Below are positions 1-6,760 of a stretch of 7,268 bases of DNA, piece by piece. Position 1 is the stretch's first letter, and each line of letters starts with the position of its first letter. The notes below the pieces were generated by a model, which was not told the origin of the DNA, made no database searches, and saw only the letters and a list, made by a program, of their open reading frames with translations. The stretch is from Candidatus Magasanikbacteria bacterium GW2011_GWC2_45_8 (GTDB lineage Bacteria; Patescibacteriota; Patescibacteriia; Magasanikbacterales; UBA10146), in assembly GCA_001001925.1 (NCBI GenBank), contig LCLH01000030.1, positions 1-7,268 on the forward strand, written 5' to 3'. A program made the position numbers and the translations under genes.

Positions 1-790
1 GCTGACACGCGGCTTTGAGCGCTTTTTCCCACACTACATGCATGGCACTTGGCTCAACCACTTCAAACGCGGCCGCCGTGGTGCCGCCTTTTGAAGTAAC
101 ACGCGCACGCAAAATTTTTGGATTCTTGCCTGAATGCTTTAGCAACAGACTTGATCCGGCCAAAGTCTCCCGCACCAGCAACGTCGCATCTTTATATCCC
201 AAACCGAGCGCTTGCGCGGCGTCAATTAAACATTCGGCAAAATAAAACAAATATGCCGGACCGCTTCCGCTCACCGCGGTTGCTTTGTCAATTACATCTT
301 CACTATGCACCTGAAGCGTTTTGCCGAGCACTGAAAAAATTTCCTCAACAAGGGCACGTTCCGCTTTTTGAATTACGCGCGGCGCGTACCACACTACCAT
401 CCCCTGCCCGATTTGAGCGGGCGTATTGGGCATAGAACGCACCACCTTTTTTGTGCCTAACTGCTTTTGTAAAAAATCAACGGAAACGCCCGCCATGATG
501 GAAATAAAAAGCTGATCGCCGACCGTTTCCTTGATACTTGTGCATACTTCCCGCGCGCTTTGCGGCTTTACGGCAAGAATTATCACCTCTGAACGCTCAA
601 GAACATCCGCATTCCGCGTGCTGGTGCCAACACCATATTGTTTCTTGAGTACGCGCAATCGAGTGGCGTTTGGGTTGCTCACCATCACATTGCGCGGCTC
701 AACACACCCGCCTGCAATCAACTGACGCATACAAGACTCGCCCATCACTCCGCCGCCGATAATGCCAATTTTAATTTTTTTGTTTTTCAT
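1..790 (-). CDS. proC: Pyrroline-5-carboxylate reductase ProC (3' end cut by window edge)
   Basis: This enzyme catalyses the last step of proline synthesis, the NAD(P)H-dependent reduction of 1-pyrroline-5-carboxylate to L-proline in the cytoplasm. The frame is open from the ATG at 790 to the window edge, giving 263 residues without a stop. Since the family is usually about 270 residues, only a few are missing. The N-terminal Rossmann fold begins at once, with the nucleotide-binding GGGVMG at residues 12-17 and AVKPQ at 73-77. MPNTP follows at 120-124. The C-terminal dimerisation and active-site domain carries VSGSGPAY (173-180) and SKGGTT (233-238), a variant of the usual SPGGTT. The ATG lies 4 nt after the proB stop and has no SD sequence, so translation is probably coupled to proB. 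Identity is secure; the C-terminus and anything downstream cannot be seen. Confidence 0.95.
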   Translation of the reverse strand, partial: MKNKKIKIGIIGGGVMGESCMRQLIAGGCVEPRNVMVSNPNATRLRVLKKQYGVGTSTRNADVLERSEVIILAVKPQSAREVCTSIKETVGDQLFISIMAGVSVDFLQKQLGTKKVVRSMPNTPAQIGQGMVVWYAPRVIQKAERALVEEIFSVLGKTLQVHSEDVIDKATAVSGSGPAYLFYFAECLIDAAQALGLGYKDATLLVRETLAGSSLLLKHSGKNPKILRARVTSKGGTTAAAFEVVEPSAMHVVWEKALKAACQ

Positions 791-794
791 AGAT

Positions 795-1859
795 TTACAA
801 AACGATCATGTTGTCCGTATGGATAACTTCTTGATTATATGTATCCGCGCTCTCTAAACACTTTACAAGCGTTTGTTCGCTCATATTCACAATGCCGATT
901 GCTATTGTTTCGCGCGCCGTATTAAGGACTTCAATAATTTGTTTTGGTTTGAACGTGCCAAATGATTTTTTGATGCCCACCGCCAGCAGACTTTTGCCTT
1001 TTTTAAGCGCGGACACCGCGCCGTCATCTACCACCACAAATCCCGAGGAAATTTTTGCGGACAAAATCCACCGATCGCGATTTTTAAGCTGATAGGCATG
1101 CGAGCGCGGTTCAAAAACCGTGCCGATTTCTTCACCGGCAATCAAACGCGGCAAAATTTGCGGTTCATCCATGCGAGCAACCACGGTATAAATTCCACAC
1201 GCGGTAGTCAAACGAGCGGTGTTGAGTTTTGCAATCATGCCACCCGTCCCCTGCGCCGATGTTTCTTTTGAACACAGCTTGATGAGTTCGCGATTCACAT
1301 CAGTCACGCGGCGTATCAAACGCGCGCGCGGATTTTTTGCCGGATCCGCGTCGTATAACCCCGCAACATGCGAAAGTATTATCAGACCATCGGCACGCGC
1401 GCTTAACGCAATCTTGCCGGAGAGCGCGTCGTTGTTGCCAAAAGCAATGGTAGTACCCGTGGTGAGCGCGTCGTTTTCATTGATAATAGGCACAATGCCC
1501 GCGGCACACATTTCTTGCAATGTATCCTGAAACGCTAAAAATATTTCCTTGTTATTTAACGTATCATGGTCCACCAAAATCTGCGCGATGGGCAAACTGT
1601 ATCGGCTAAATGCATGATCATAGAGACCCATAAGCCCCGCTTGTCCCACTGCGGCAATCGTAGTTTTTTTGAGTTTTGCATGCGATTTGAGCTGGGTGCG
1701 CCCCATTGCCGCCGCGCCGGAAGTAACAATAAGCAACTGCGTGCCACTCTGCGCGCATTCAGCGGTTTCCGCCGCAAGTTTATCAATCATGAGCGGGTCA
1801 ATATACTTGCCGCCGCACGTAAGACTCTCCGTACCTATTTTAACAACCACTCTTTGCAT
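795..1859 (-). CDS. proB: Glutamate 5-kinase ProB with C-terminal PUA domain
   Basis: ProB phosphorylates L-glutamate with ATP to gamma-glutamyl phosphate. This is the first committed step of proline synthesis and, in the family, the step inhibited by proline. The 354 residues match the two-domain form (E. coli is 367). The amino-acid-kinase domain fills about residues 1-255, with VKIGTES (6-12), VTSGA (45-49), VGQAGL (71-76), NENDAL (127-132), FGNNDALSG (140-148), GLYDADP (167-173) and GTGGMIAK (204-211). A PUA domain follows at about 273-350, preceded by the usual RWI (263-265). The ATG at 1859 is 4 nt after the proA stop. A weak SD (AAGAG, 1869-1873) lies 9 nt upstream, inside the end of proA. 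The unstable gamma-glutamyl phosphate is normally passed straight to ProA, which agrees with tight coupling. No key motif is missing. Confidence 0.97.
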   Translation of the reverse strand: MQRVVVKIGTESLTCGGKYIDPLMIDKLAAETAECAQSGTQLLIVTSGAAAMGRTQLKSHAKLKKTTIAAVGQAGLMGLYDHAFSRYSLPIAQILVDHDTLNNKEIFLAFQDTLQEMCAAGIVPIINENDALTTGTTIAFGNNDALSGKIALSARADGLIILSHVAGLYDADPAKNPRARLIRRVTDVNRELIKLCSKETSAQGTGGMIAKLNTARLTTACGIYTVVARMDEPQILPRLIAGEEIGTVFEPRSHAYQLKNRDRWILSAKISSGFVVVDDGAVSALKKGKSLLAVGIKKSFGTFKPKQIIEVLNTARETIAIGIVNMSEQTLVKCLESADTYNQEVIHTDNMIVL

Positions 1860-1863
1860 ATCG

Positions 1864-3129
1864 TTACACTCTTATCTGCCCATCGCCTCTCACCACATAT
1901 TTGGTTACGGTCAATTCTTCTATTCCCATTGGACCCATCCCATGCAAATGCGTGGTGTTGATGCCAATTTCTCCACCCAAACCAAACTCTGCACCGTCAG
2001 TAAAACGGGTTGAGGTATTTACATAGACCGCCGCGCTATCCACTATCTGTGTAAAACGCTGTGCGGCGTTTTGATCTTCAGTAATAATGCCATCCGCAAG
2101 TCCAGTGCTATAATGGTTGATATGCGCCACTGCATCTTCAAATGAATCAACAATTTTGATGGCGATAACCAAGTCAAGATATTCGGCAGACCAATCTGCT
2201 TCAGTGGCAAGAATAATATCCGGCGCAAGCTCTTGCGTGCGTGCGCAACCGCGCACTTCAACGCCTGATTCTTTTAATTTTGCAATCAATGCCGGCACTA
2301 CGCGCGCGGCGCAGTCTTTGTGAATCAGCGCTTTTTCCAATGAATTGCATGCTGAAGGATTGGAAACTTTTGCATTATGAATAATTGCGATAGCTTTTTC
2401 CACATTCGCGGACGCGTCAACAAACAAATGAGTAACCCCTTTGCGATGCTTGAGCACCGGCACTTTGGCGTGCGCCGTTACCGCGTCAATGAGCGCCTCG
2501 CCTCCGCGCGGGATAATGAGATCTATATACTGATCAAGTCCTGCGAGTAGAGGCACCGCCGCATGATCTGTCACGGTAATAAGTTGAACAAAATTAGTGT
2601 TCACCCCCGCCACGTGTGCGGCGCGCAAAAGAACTTTCACAAGCGCCTTGTTGGATTCCATGCTTTCCGCGCCACCGCGCAAAATACACGCGTTACCGGA
2701 CTTCAAACACAACCCGGCAATATCCACCGTTACGTTGGGGCGAGATTCGTAGATGCAACACAACACCCCTATTGGGATTCGCGTTTTTTCCAACTGCAAA
2801 CCATTGGGACGCAAAGTAGTGCTTACAATTTCACCCACAGGATCTGGCGCGTTTGCCATCTCGTGCAAGCCCCGCGCCATTGCCTCTATTTTTTGTTCTG
2901 TCAAAACCAAACGATTTTTGAGCGCCGCGGATGCATCCGGACGTTTGACCGCAAAAGCCGCAATGTCCTTTTGGTTTGCTGAAAGAATATGAGCCTTCTC
3001 GCTCACCAAAGCGTCAGCCATTGCGTTCAAGGCATTATTTTTTATGTCTGTTGAAAACGCACGCACCAAACGCGATGCCTCTTTTGCTTCGCGCGCCTGT
3101 GCAATTATGATTGTTGCTAAAGTATCCAT
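1864..3129 (-). CDS. proA: Gamma-glutamyl phosphate reductase ProA
   Basis: ProA reduces gamma-glutamyl phosphate with NADPH to glutamate-5-semialdehyde, which cyclises spontaneously to pyrroline-5-carboxylate, the substrate of ProC. The 421 residues match the family's usual length of about 415-420. The protein has the aldehyde-dehydrogenase-like fold. Visible motifs are YESRPNVT (127-134), LRGGAES (150-156), YIDLIIPRGG (201-210), the catalytic cysteine C261 in NPSACNSLE (257-265), and FGLGGEIGI (382-390) near the end. The start is supported by an SD (AGGAAA) 5 nt upstream of the ATG and by an N-terminus of normal length. It is the first gene of a proA-proB-proC run, 45 nt after the uvrB stop. 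The A-before-B order is less common than proB-proA. Nothing is truncated or frameshifted. Confidence 0.97.
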   Translation of the reverse strand: MDTLATIIIAQAREAKEASRLVRAFSTDIKNNALNAMADALVSEKAHILSANQKDIAAFAVKRPDASAALKNRLVLTEQKIEAMARGLHEMANAPDPVGEIVSTTLRPNGLQLEKTRIPIGVLCCIYESRPNVTVDIAGLCLKSGNACILRGGAESMESNKALVKVLLRAAHVAGVNTNFVQLITVTDHAAVPLLAGLDQYIDLIIPRGGEALIDAVTAHAKVPVLKHRKGVTHLFVDASANVEKAIAIIHNAKVSNPSACNSLEKALIHKDCAARVVPALIAKLKESGVEVRGCARTQELAPDIILATEADWSAEYLDLVIAIKIVDSFEDAVAHINHYSTGLADGIITEDQNAAQRFTQIVDSAAVYVNTSTRFTDGAEFGLGGEIGINTTHLHGMGPMGIEELTVTKYVVRGDGQIRV

Positions 3130-3134
3130 ATATG

Positions 3135-3140
3135 TTTCCT
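3135..3140 (-). promoter_or_regulatory. Ribosome binding site of proA
   Basis: The minus strand reads AGGAAA followed by 5 nt (CATAT) and the proA ATG. It is one of only two good SD sequences in this window, the other being that of the lysA leader peptide. It suggests that proA starts translation independently, whereas proB and proC probably rely on coupling. Confidence 0.6.
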
Positions 3141-3169
3141 ATAGTACTAAATATACGGTATTTTAACAA
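3141..3169 (-). promoter_or_regulatory. Possible weak promoter in front of proA
   Basis: The minus strand has TTGTTA (3164-3169) and TACTAT (3141-3146) with a 17-nt spacer. Each hexamer matches the sigma-70 consensus at 4 of 6 positions. A transcript from it would start near 3134-3135, inside or after the proA SD, which argues against it. Transcription may simply continue from uvrB, since no terminator is visible in the 45-nt gap. Confidence 0.25.
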
Positions 3170-3174
3170 GAGGA

Positions 3175-5238
3175 CTAAACTACTACTTTGTCTTTATGCG
3201 AAATCTTCTTTAGCTCCCTCACTTCATCGCGTAAAATCGCCGCAAGCTCAAATTCCAAATTTGTTGCCGCTTCTCTCATTTGAGCCTCTTTTTCTTTAAT
3301 GATACGATCAATTTTCTTGCCTTTGTCCCCTGCCATTTCAAGCTCCAAAATACGCTTTACCGCTGATACGCTTTTATTGTTTGCGCCCTTGCCTTTTGCC
3401 GGCCGCTCTGCCGACAGCCCAAACTCTTCCAGCCAATTTTTGACCGCCTTCTTAATTGTTTGCGGAGTGATGCCGTGCTTTTTATTATATGCAATCTGCA
3501 AAGCGCGGCGGCGGTTTGTTTCATTGATCGCGCGTGTGAGCGATCCTGTCATATGGTCTGCGTACAACACCACTTGTCCCAACACATTGCGTGCGGCGCG
3601 GCCGATGGTTTGTATAAGTGCGGTCTCACTGCGCAAAAAACCTTCTTTGTCCGCGTCCAAAATCGCCACCAGCGTTACCTCGGGCAAATCCAATCCCTCA
3701 CGCAACAAATTAACACCCACTAGCACGTCTGTTTTGCCTTTGCGAAAATCATGCAAAATCTGAACGCGCTCCAAAGTATCAATATCGCTGTGCAAATAGG
3801 TTGCTTTTATTTTTTTCTCTTGGAGATATCCCGCCAAATCTTCCGCCATCTTCTTGGTGAGCGTGGTAATGAGTATGCGTTCGTCTTTTTTAACGCGTAC
3901 TTGCACGCGCGCTATCACGTCATCAATTTGTGAAATATTTTTTTGTGTTGCCGTCACCGGATGTATAATAATTTCCGGATCAATAAGACCGGTGGGGCGG
4001 ATAACCTGCTCCACCACCTGTGAACTCTTTTTGTACTCATAGTCCGCCGGGGTCGCGGATACGTAAACTGTCTGCCCTTGGCGCGCCACAAACTCATCAA
4101 ATTTCAAAGGCCTGTTGTCCGCGGCAGAAGGCAAGCGGAATCCGTGCTCAATGAGAGAGCGTTTGCGCGCGGCGTCTCCCGCGTACATGCCGCCCAACTG
4201 CGGCACGGACACATGCGATTCGTCAATAAACATCAAATAATCGCCTTCGCGTTGGTGATTGAAATAATCCAAGAGCGTATAGGGCGGCTCGCCAGTCGCG
4301 CGTCCGTCAAAATGGCGTGAATAATTTTCTATTCCGTTGCAGTAGCCGATTTGTTCAATGAGCTCCAGATCATAGCGAGTACGGCGCGAGAGACGTTCGG
4401 CTTCCAAAAGCTTTCCTTCTTTTTCAAATTTTTTCAGCTGTGTGTTCAATTCTTCCCGAATGGTTTTGACCGCGCGTTTGCGATCCGGTTCAGAGGTTAC
4501 ATAATGCTTAGCGGGGAAAAGCCATATCACCTCCGGCGAACCCATTACCTTGCGCGTTACCGAATGATACATAGTGAGCTCCCCCACGCGCGAGCCGACA
4601 AATTCAACGCGATAAATGACTTCTTGATTAACGGGCATAACCTCAAGCACATCGCCACGCGCGCGATAGCTTCCTCGCTTTAAATCCGCCGTAGTGCGTT
4701 CAAATTGCATATCCACCAATTTTCGCGTGAGCCCCATGCGATTCAACGGCTCGCCGCGCGTAATTTGCACGCTCCCGCTCTCATAATTTTCCGGCGACCC
4801 CAAACCGTAAATACACGAAACCGACGCCACAATAATCACGTCCTCACGCGTGAGGAGCGCTTGCGTTGCCGCGTGACGCAGACGGTCAATTTCTTCATTG
4901 ATCATCGCCTCTTTTTCTATATAGGTGTCGGATGTGGGCAGATACGCCTCGGGCTGATAGTAGTCGTAATAACTTACAAAATACCCCACCGCGTTATCGG
5001 GGAAAAAATCGCGAAACTCATTGCAGAGCTGTGCCGCAAGCGTTTTATTGTGTGCAATCACGAGCGTGGGTTTCTGAATATGCTGAATGATGTTTGCCAT
5101 GGTGAACGTCTTGCCAGAACCCGTAACGCCCAAAAGCGTTTGATCCTTGGAGCCTTTACGGACGCCCTGCACCAATTGCTCAATGGCTTTGGGTTGATCG
5201 CCCGCAGGCAGATAAGGTTTTTTTAATTGAAATTGCAT
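3175..5238 (-). CDS. uvrB: Excinuclease ABC subunit UvrB
   Basis: UvrB is the damage-verifying helicase-like core of nucleotide excision repair. It is loaded by UvrA, probes the lesion with a beta-hairpin, then recruits UvrC for incision. The 687 residues compare with 673 in E. coli. In order: Walker A GVTGSGKT (37-44); the tyrosine-rich hairpin SYYDYYQPEAYLP (89-101); ASVSCIYGLG (138-147); the UvrA-interacting region (about 150-250); the Walker B-type DESH (339-342); VSATP (393-397); the second RecA-like domain with VGVNLLREGLDLPE (507-520) and QTIGRAAR (543-550); and the C-terminal UVR motif (about 643-678) that binds UvrC. All helicase motifs are intact. The ATG fits the conserved family N-terminus, although no SD precedes it. 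The preceding spacer holds a plausible promoter with an overlapping palindrome. Confidence 0.98.
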   Translation of the reverse strand: MQFQLKKPYLPAGDQPKAIEQLVQGVRKGSKDQTLLGVTGSGKTFTMANIIQHIQKPTLVIAHNKTLAAQLCNEFRDFFPDNAVGYFVSYYDYYQPEAYLPTSDTYIEKEAMINEEIDRLRHAATQALLTREDVIIVASVSCIYGLGSPENYESGSVQITRGEPLNRMGLTRKLVDMQFERTTADLKRGSYRARGDVLEVMPVNQEVIYRVEFVGSRVGELTMYHSVTRKVMGSPEVIWLFPAKHYVTSEPDRKRAVKTIREELNTQLKKFEKEGKLLEAERLSRRTRYDLELIEQIGYCNGIENYSRHFDGRATGEPPYTLLDYFNHQREGDYLMFIDESHVSVPQLGGMYAGDAARKRSLIEHGFRLPSAADNRPLKFDEFVARQGQTVYVSATPADYEYKKSSQVVEQVIRPTGLIDPEIIIHPVTATQKNISQIDDVIARVQVRVKKDERILITTLTKKMAEDLAGYLQEKKIKATYLHSDIDTLERVQILHDFRKGKTDVLVGVNLLREGLDLPEVTLVAILDADKEGFLRSETALIQTIGRAARNVLGQVVLYADHMTGSLTRAINETNRRRALQIAYNKKHGITPQTIKKAVKNWLEEFGLSAERPAKGKGANNKSVSAVKRILELEMAGDKGKKIDRIIKEKEAQMREAATNLEFELAAILRDEVRELKKISHKDKVVV

Positions 5239-5304
5239 GTGGATAAATACATTTTTTATACATTAGTTTGACTTCCATGGTTTTGTAGAAATACCAAAAG
5301 TACT

Positions 5305-5323
5305 CATATTCTAGCTGAATATG
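5305..5323 (-). repeat. Perfect 7-5-7 inverted repeat over the uvrB -10 region
   Basis: The sequence CATATTC-N5-GAATATG is a perfect inverted repeat, with spacer AGCTA on the minus strand. It covers the end of the promoter spacer and all of the predicted -10 box (5308-5313). It is 18 nt past the lysA stop, but its stem has only two G/C pairs and is not followed by a T-run, so a terminator is unlikely. A repressor operator is the best reading; the protein that binds it is unknown. Confidence 0.55.
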
Positions 5324-5336
5324 GATTAAAAATCAA
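5308..5336 (-). promoter_or_regulatory. Predicted sigma-70-type promoter of uvrB
   Basis: The minus strand has TTGATT (5331-5336, 4 of 6 consensus positions), a 17-nt spacer, and TAGAAT (5308-5313, 5 of 6). Transcription would start near 5301, giving a leader of about 60 nt before the uvrB ATG. It lies directly after the lysA stop codon and is the best promoter match in the 103-nt spacer. No terminator separates lysA from uvrB, so read-through is also possible. Confidence 0.55.
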
Positions 5337-5341
5337 TCAAA

Positions 5342-6601
5342 CTAATACCCTGTCAAATTAGTGCCCCTAAAAAGATCCTCAATTGTTTCTGCTTTCCTGA
5401 TCTCATCAATTTTTCCCGAATCACGAATCAAATACTCCGCATGACGCAATTTATTATTATAATTGTGGCCCATGGCATACGCGTGCCCCCCGCAGTTATG
5501 AATCACTACAATATCGCCGGACGCGCATGAGGGAAGTAAACGATCTCTCGCAAATTGATCATTGTTCTCACAAATACTTCCCACCACGGAAACCCTCTCG
5601 CGTGTTCGCGCGTTATTCATAATAGAAATATGATGATACGCGTCATAAATAGAGGGACGCGGCATATCATTACTACTCGCGTCTATCCCAACAAACTTTT
5701 TATAGCCTTCTTTTGTGGATGTTACCCTGCCGACCAGCCAACCCGTATCCGCGCTGATATATCGTCCCGGTTCAGCGTAAAGACGCGGCGGTTGAAGTTC
5801 ATAACGCGCACAAACTTCCTTAAAAGCTTTATGCACATTACGAGCCACAGCATTCAAATTAATTGAATGTTCACATGGACGATACGGCACGCCAAATCCG
5901 CCGCCGATATTAAGAAATTCAATTACTACTCCTGTATTCTGTTTGATCTCCGCAACAATGGTGAGAAGTTTTTTTGTGGTGAAATAAAAATAATCTTCAT
6001 CAAGAACATTACTTCCTGTCATCATGTGGATGCCAAAATGCTTAACCCCCATAGATTGAGCTAACGAGTATGCATCGCTTGCACGTTCAAATGGTATGCC
6101 GTACTTTGCGTCAACACCTGACATACTCCATTGCTTTACAAGCAGTTTACTTGTGCTTTGGTGCGCGCCGGGATTAATACGCAACGAAAGCGCCTCCGGC
6201 ATTCCAATGTCCCGTACTGTTTCAAGCGCGCTTATGTCATCAAGGTTAAGTATGAGTCGTGTATTTTGAATTGCATATTCAAATTCCTCACGCCTCACAT
6301 AATTACCCGTATACATCCCTTCAACATCAAAAAGATGAGCAAGAAAAAGTTCCGCGGTGCTGGAACAATCAAAACCAAAACCTTCATCTTGAACAATACG
6401 CAACAAATCCGGATTAGCATTTGCTTTTACCGCAAAAAGCGGTTTAAAGTCGGGGAAATAAGTGCTAAACGCTTTTCTGAAATTTCTGCAATTTTCACGC
6501 AGACGCGCCTCGCTATACAAAAAAAATGGCGTTGGAAAACGGCGCGCCGCTTCTAAGACTGCCTCGTGCGGATAAAAAATGACTCGTCTGTTCACATACA
6601 T
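5342..6601 (-). CDS. lysA: Diaminopimelate decarboxylase-like fold-III PLP enzyme
   Basis: Best read as the enzyme that decarboxylates meso-diaminopimelate to L-lysine. The 419 residues match the family length. The alanine-racemase-like barrel comes first: K59 in FAVKAN is the PLP Schiff-base lysine, followed by FDCSSTAEL (78-86), H192 in FGIH, the phosphate-binding GGGFG (233-237) and EPGR (277-280). The C-terminal barrel has catalytic C344 in CENND (344-348) and GGHAYAMGHNYN (371-382), where GAYG..M is more usual. This pattern (FDCSS, INLDD-like, CENND, GxHxxAMGxNYN) resembles a distinct bacterial LysA branch as I remember it. A related ornithine or arginine decarboxylase cannot be excluded by motifs alone, but the lysine-codon attenuator just upstream argues for lysA. 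No SD precedes the ATG, which lies 12 nt after the terminator's T-rich tail. Confidence 0.87.
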   Translation of the reverse strand: MYVNRRVIFYPHEAVLEAARRFPTPFFLYSEARLRENCRNFRKAFSTYFPDFKPLFAVKANANPDLLRIVQDEGFGFDCSSTAELFLAHLFDVEGMYTGNYVRREEFEYAIQNTRLILNLDDISALETVRDIGMPEALSLRINPGAHQSTSKLLVKQWSMSGVDAKYGIPFERASDAYSLAQSMGVKHFGIHMMTGSNVLDEDYFYFTTKKLLTIVAEIKQNTGVVIEFLNIGGGFGVPYRPCEHSINLNAVARNVHKAFKEVCARYELQPPRLYAEPGRYISADTGWLVGRVTSTKEGYKKFVGIDASSNDMPRPSIYDAYHHISIMNNARTRERVSVVGSICENNDQFARDRLLPSCASGDIVVIHNCGGHAYAMGHNYNNKLRHAEYLIRDSGKIDEIRKAETIEDLFRGTNLTGY

Positions 6602-6613
6602 AAAAAATTATTT

Positions 6614-6646
6614 AAAAAATAAAAAACCTTCCGTCTAACGGAAGGC
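6614..6646 (-). terminator. Intrinsic terminator (attenuator) in the lysA leader
   Basis: On the minus strand CCTTCCGT (6645-6638) pairs perfectly with ACGGAAGG (6634-6627) around a TAG loop, with a possible ninth G-U pair. TTTTTT (6626-6621), an A, and six more Ts follow. It is a strong rho-independent terminator in this direction only, as the plus strand has no T-run after the stem. It sits between the leader promoter and the lysA start, so lysA expression from that promoter needs read-through or antitermination. Confidence 0.92.
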
Positions 6647-6694
6647 GTATAATGTGTAGGGAAAACTTATTACACAAAGACCGCTCTTCCGCCA
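6636..6694 (-). promoter_or_regulatory. Predicted antiterminator pairing (regions 2 and 3)
   Basis: Within the leader frame TGGCGGAAGAGCG (6694-6682) can pair with CGCCTTCCGTTA (6647-6636). This gives 12 base pairs, two of them G-U, with one bulged A (6685). The second arm includes the whole 5' arm of the terminator stem, so the two structures exclude each other. Folding energies were not computed. Confidence 0.7.
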
Positions 6695-6744
6695 AGGAAA
6701 GCTTTCTTTGATTTCTTTAAACTGTTGTTTACAAAATTTATCAT
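6670..6744 (-). CDS. 24-residue lysine-rich leader peptide of lysA
   Basis: A short frame starts at the ATG at 6744 and ends with TAA at 6672-6670. Residues 10-14 are KKSKK (AAG AAA TCA AAG AAA), so four of five successive codons specify lysine; the peptide ends in GGRAVFV. An SD (TGAGG) lies 8 nt upstream and a good promoter directly before that. The frame is followed by the terminator in front of lysA. The peptide itself probably has no function: the role fits a sensor of charged lysyl-tRNA. A ribosome stalled at the lysine codons would mask the 5' arm of the first hairpin and favour the antiterminator, while one that reaches the stop would cover region 2 and allow termination. There is no signal peptide or membrane segment. 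A free-standing small peptide gene is the alternative. Confidence 0.8.
   Translation of the reverse strand: MINFVNNSLKKSKKAFLGGRAVFV
6675..6710 (-). promoter_or_regulatory. Predicted pause hairpin over the lysine codons (regions 1 and 2)
   Basis: CAAAGA (6710-6705) pairs with TCTTTG (6680-6675). After an AA/GG internal loop, GCTTTCC (6702-6696) pairs with GGAAGAGC (6690-6683) with one bulge, around a 5-nt loop. The 5' arm contains the second pair of lysine codons (6708-6703). The hairpin sequesters the segment needed for the antiterminator, as hairpin 1:2 does in trp-type attenuators. Confidence 0.68.
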
Positions 6745-6752
6745 AAAATTAA

Positions 6753-6757
6753 CCTCA
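6753..6757 (-). promoter_or_regulatory. Ribosome binding site of the leader peptide
   Basis: The minus strand reads TGAGG followed by 8 nt and the leader ATG, which is ideal spacing. It supports the short frame as translated, and contrasts with the lack of any SD before lysA. Confidence 0.7.
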
Positions 6758-6760
6758 TTT

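Noticed and set aside
1566..2013. Overlapping plus-strand frames spanning the proB/proA junction
   Set aside because: They run against two clearly conserved genes and have no recognisable protein features.
4705..5226. Long plus-strand open frame (173 codons) opposite uvrB
   Set aside because: It is antisense to the conserved N-terminal region of uvrB, has no SD, and shows no recognisable domain. It is a shadow of the real gene.
5305..5323. Intrinsic terminator of lysA
   Set aside because: The palindrome has only two G/C pairs in seven and is followed by AGTACTTTT rather than a T-run directly after the stem.
6673..6710. RiPP or bacteriocin precursor peptide in the leader frame (it contains GG)
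   Set aside because: No modification enzyme, transporter or protease is nearby, and the lysine codons and nested hairpins explain the frame better.
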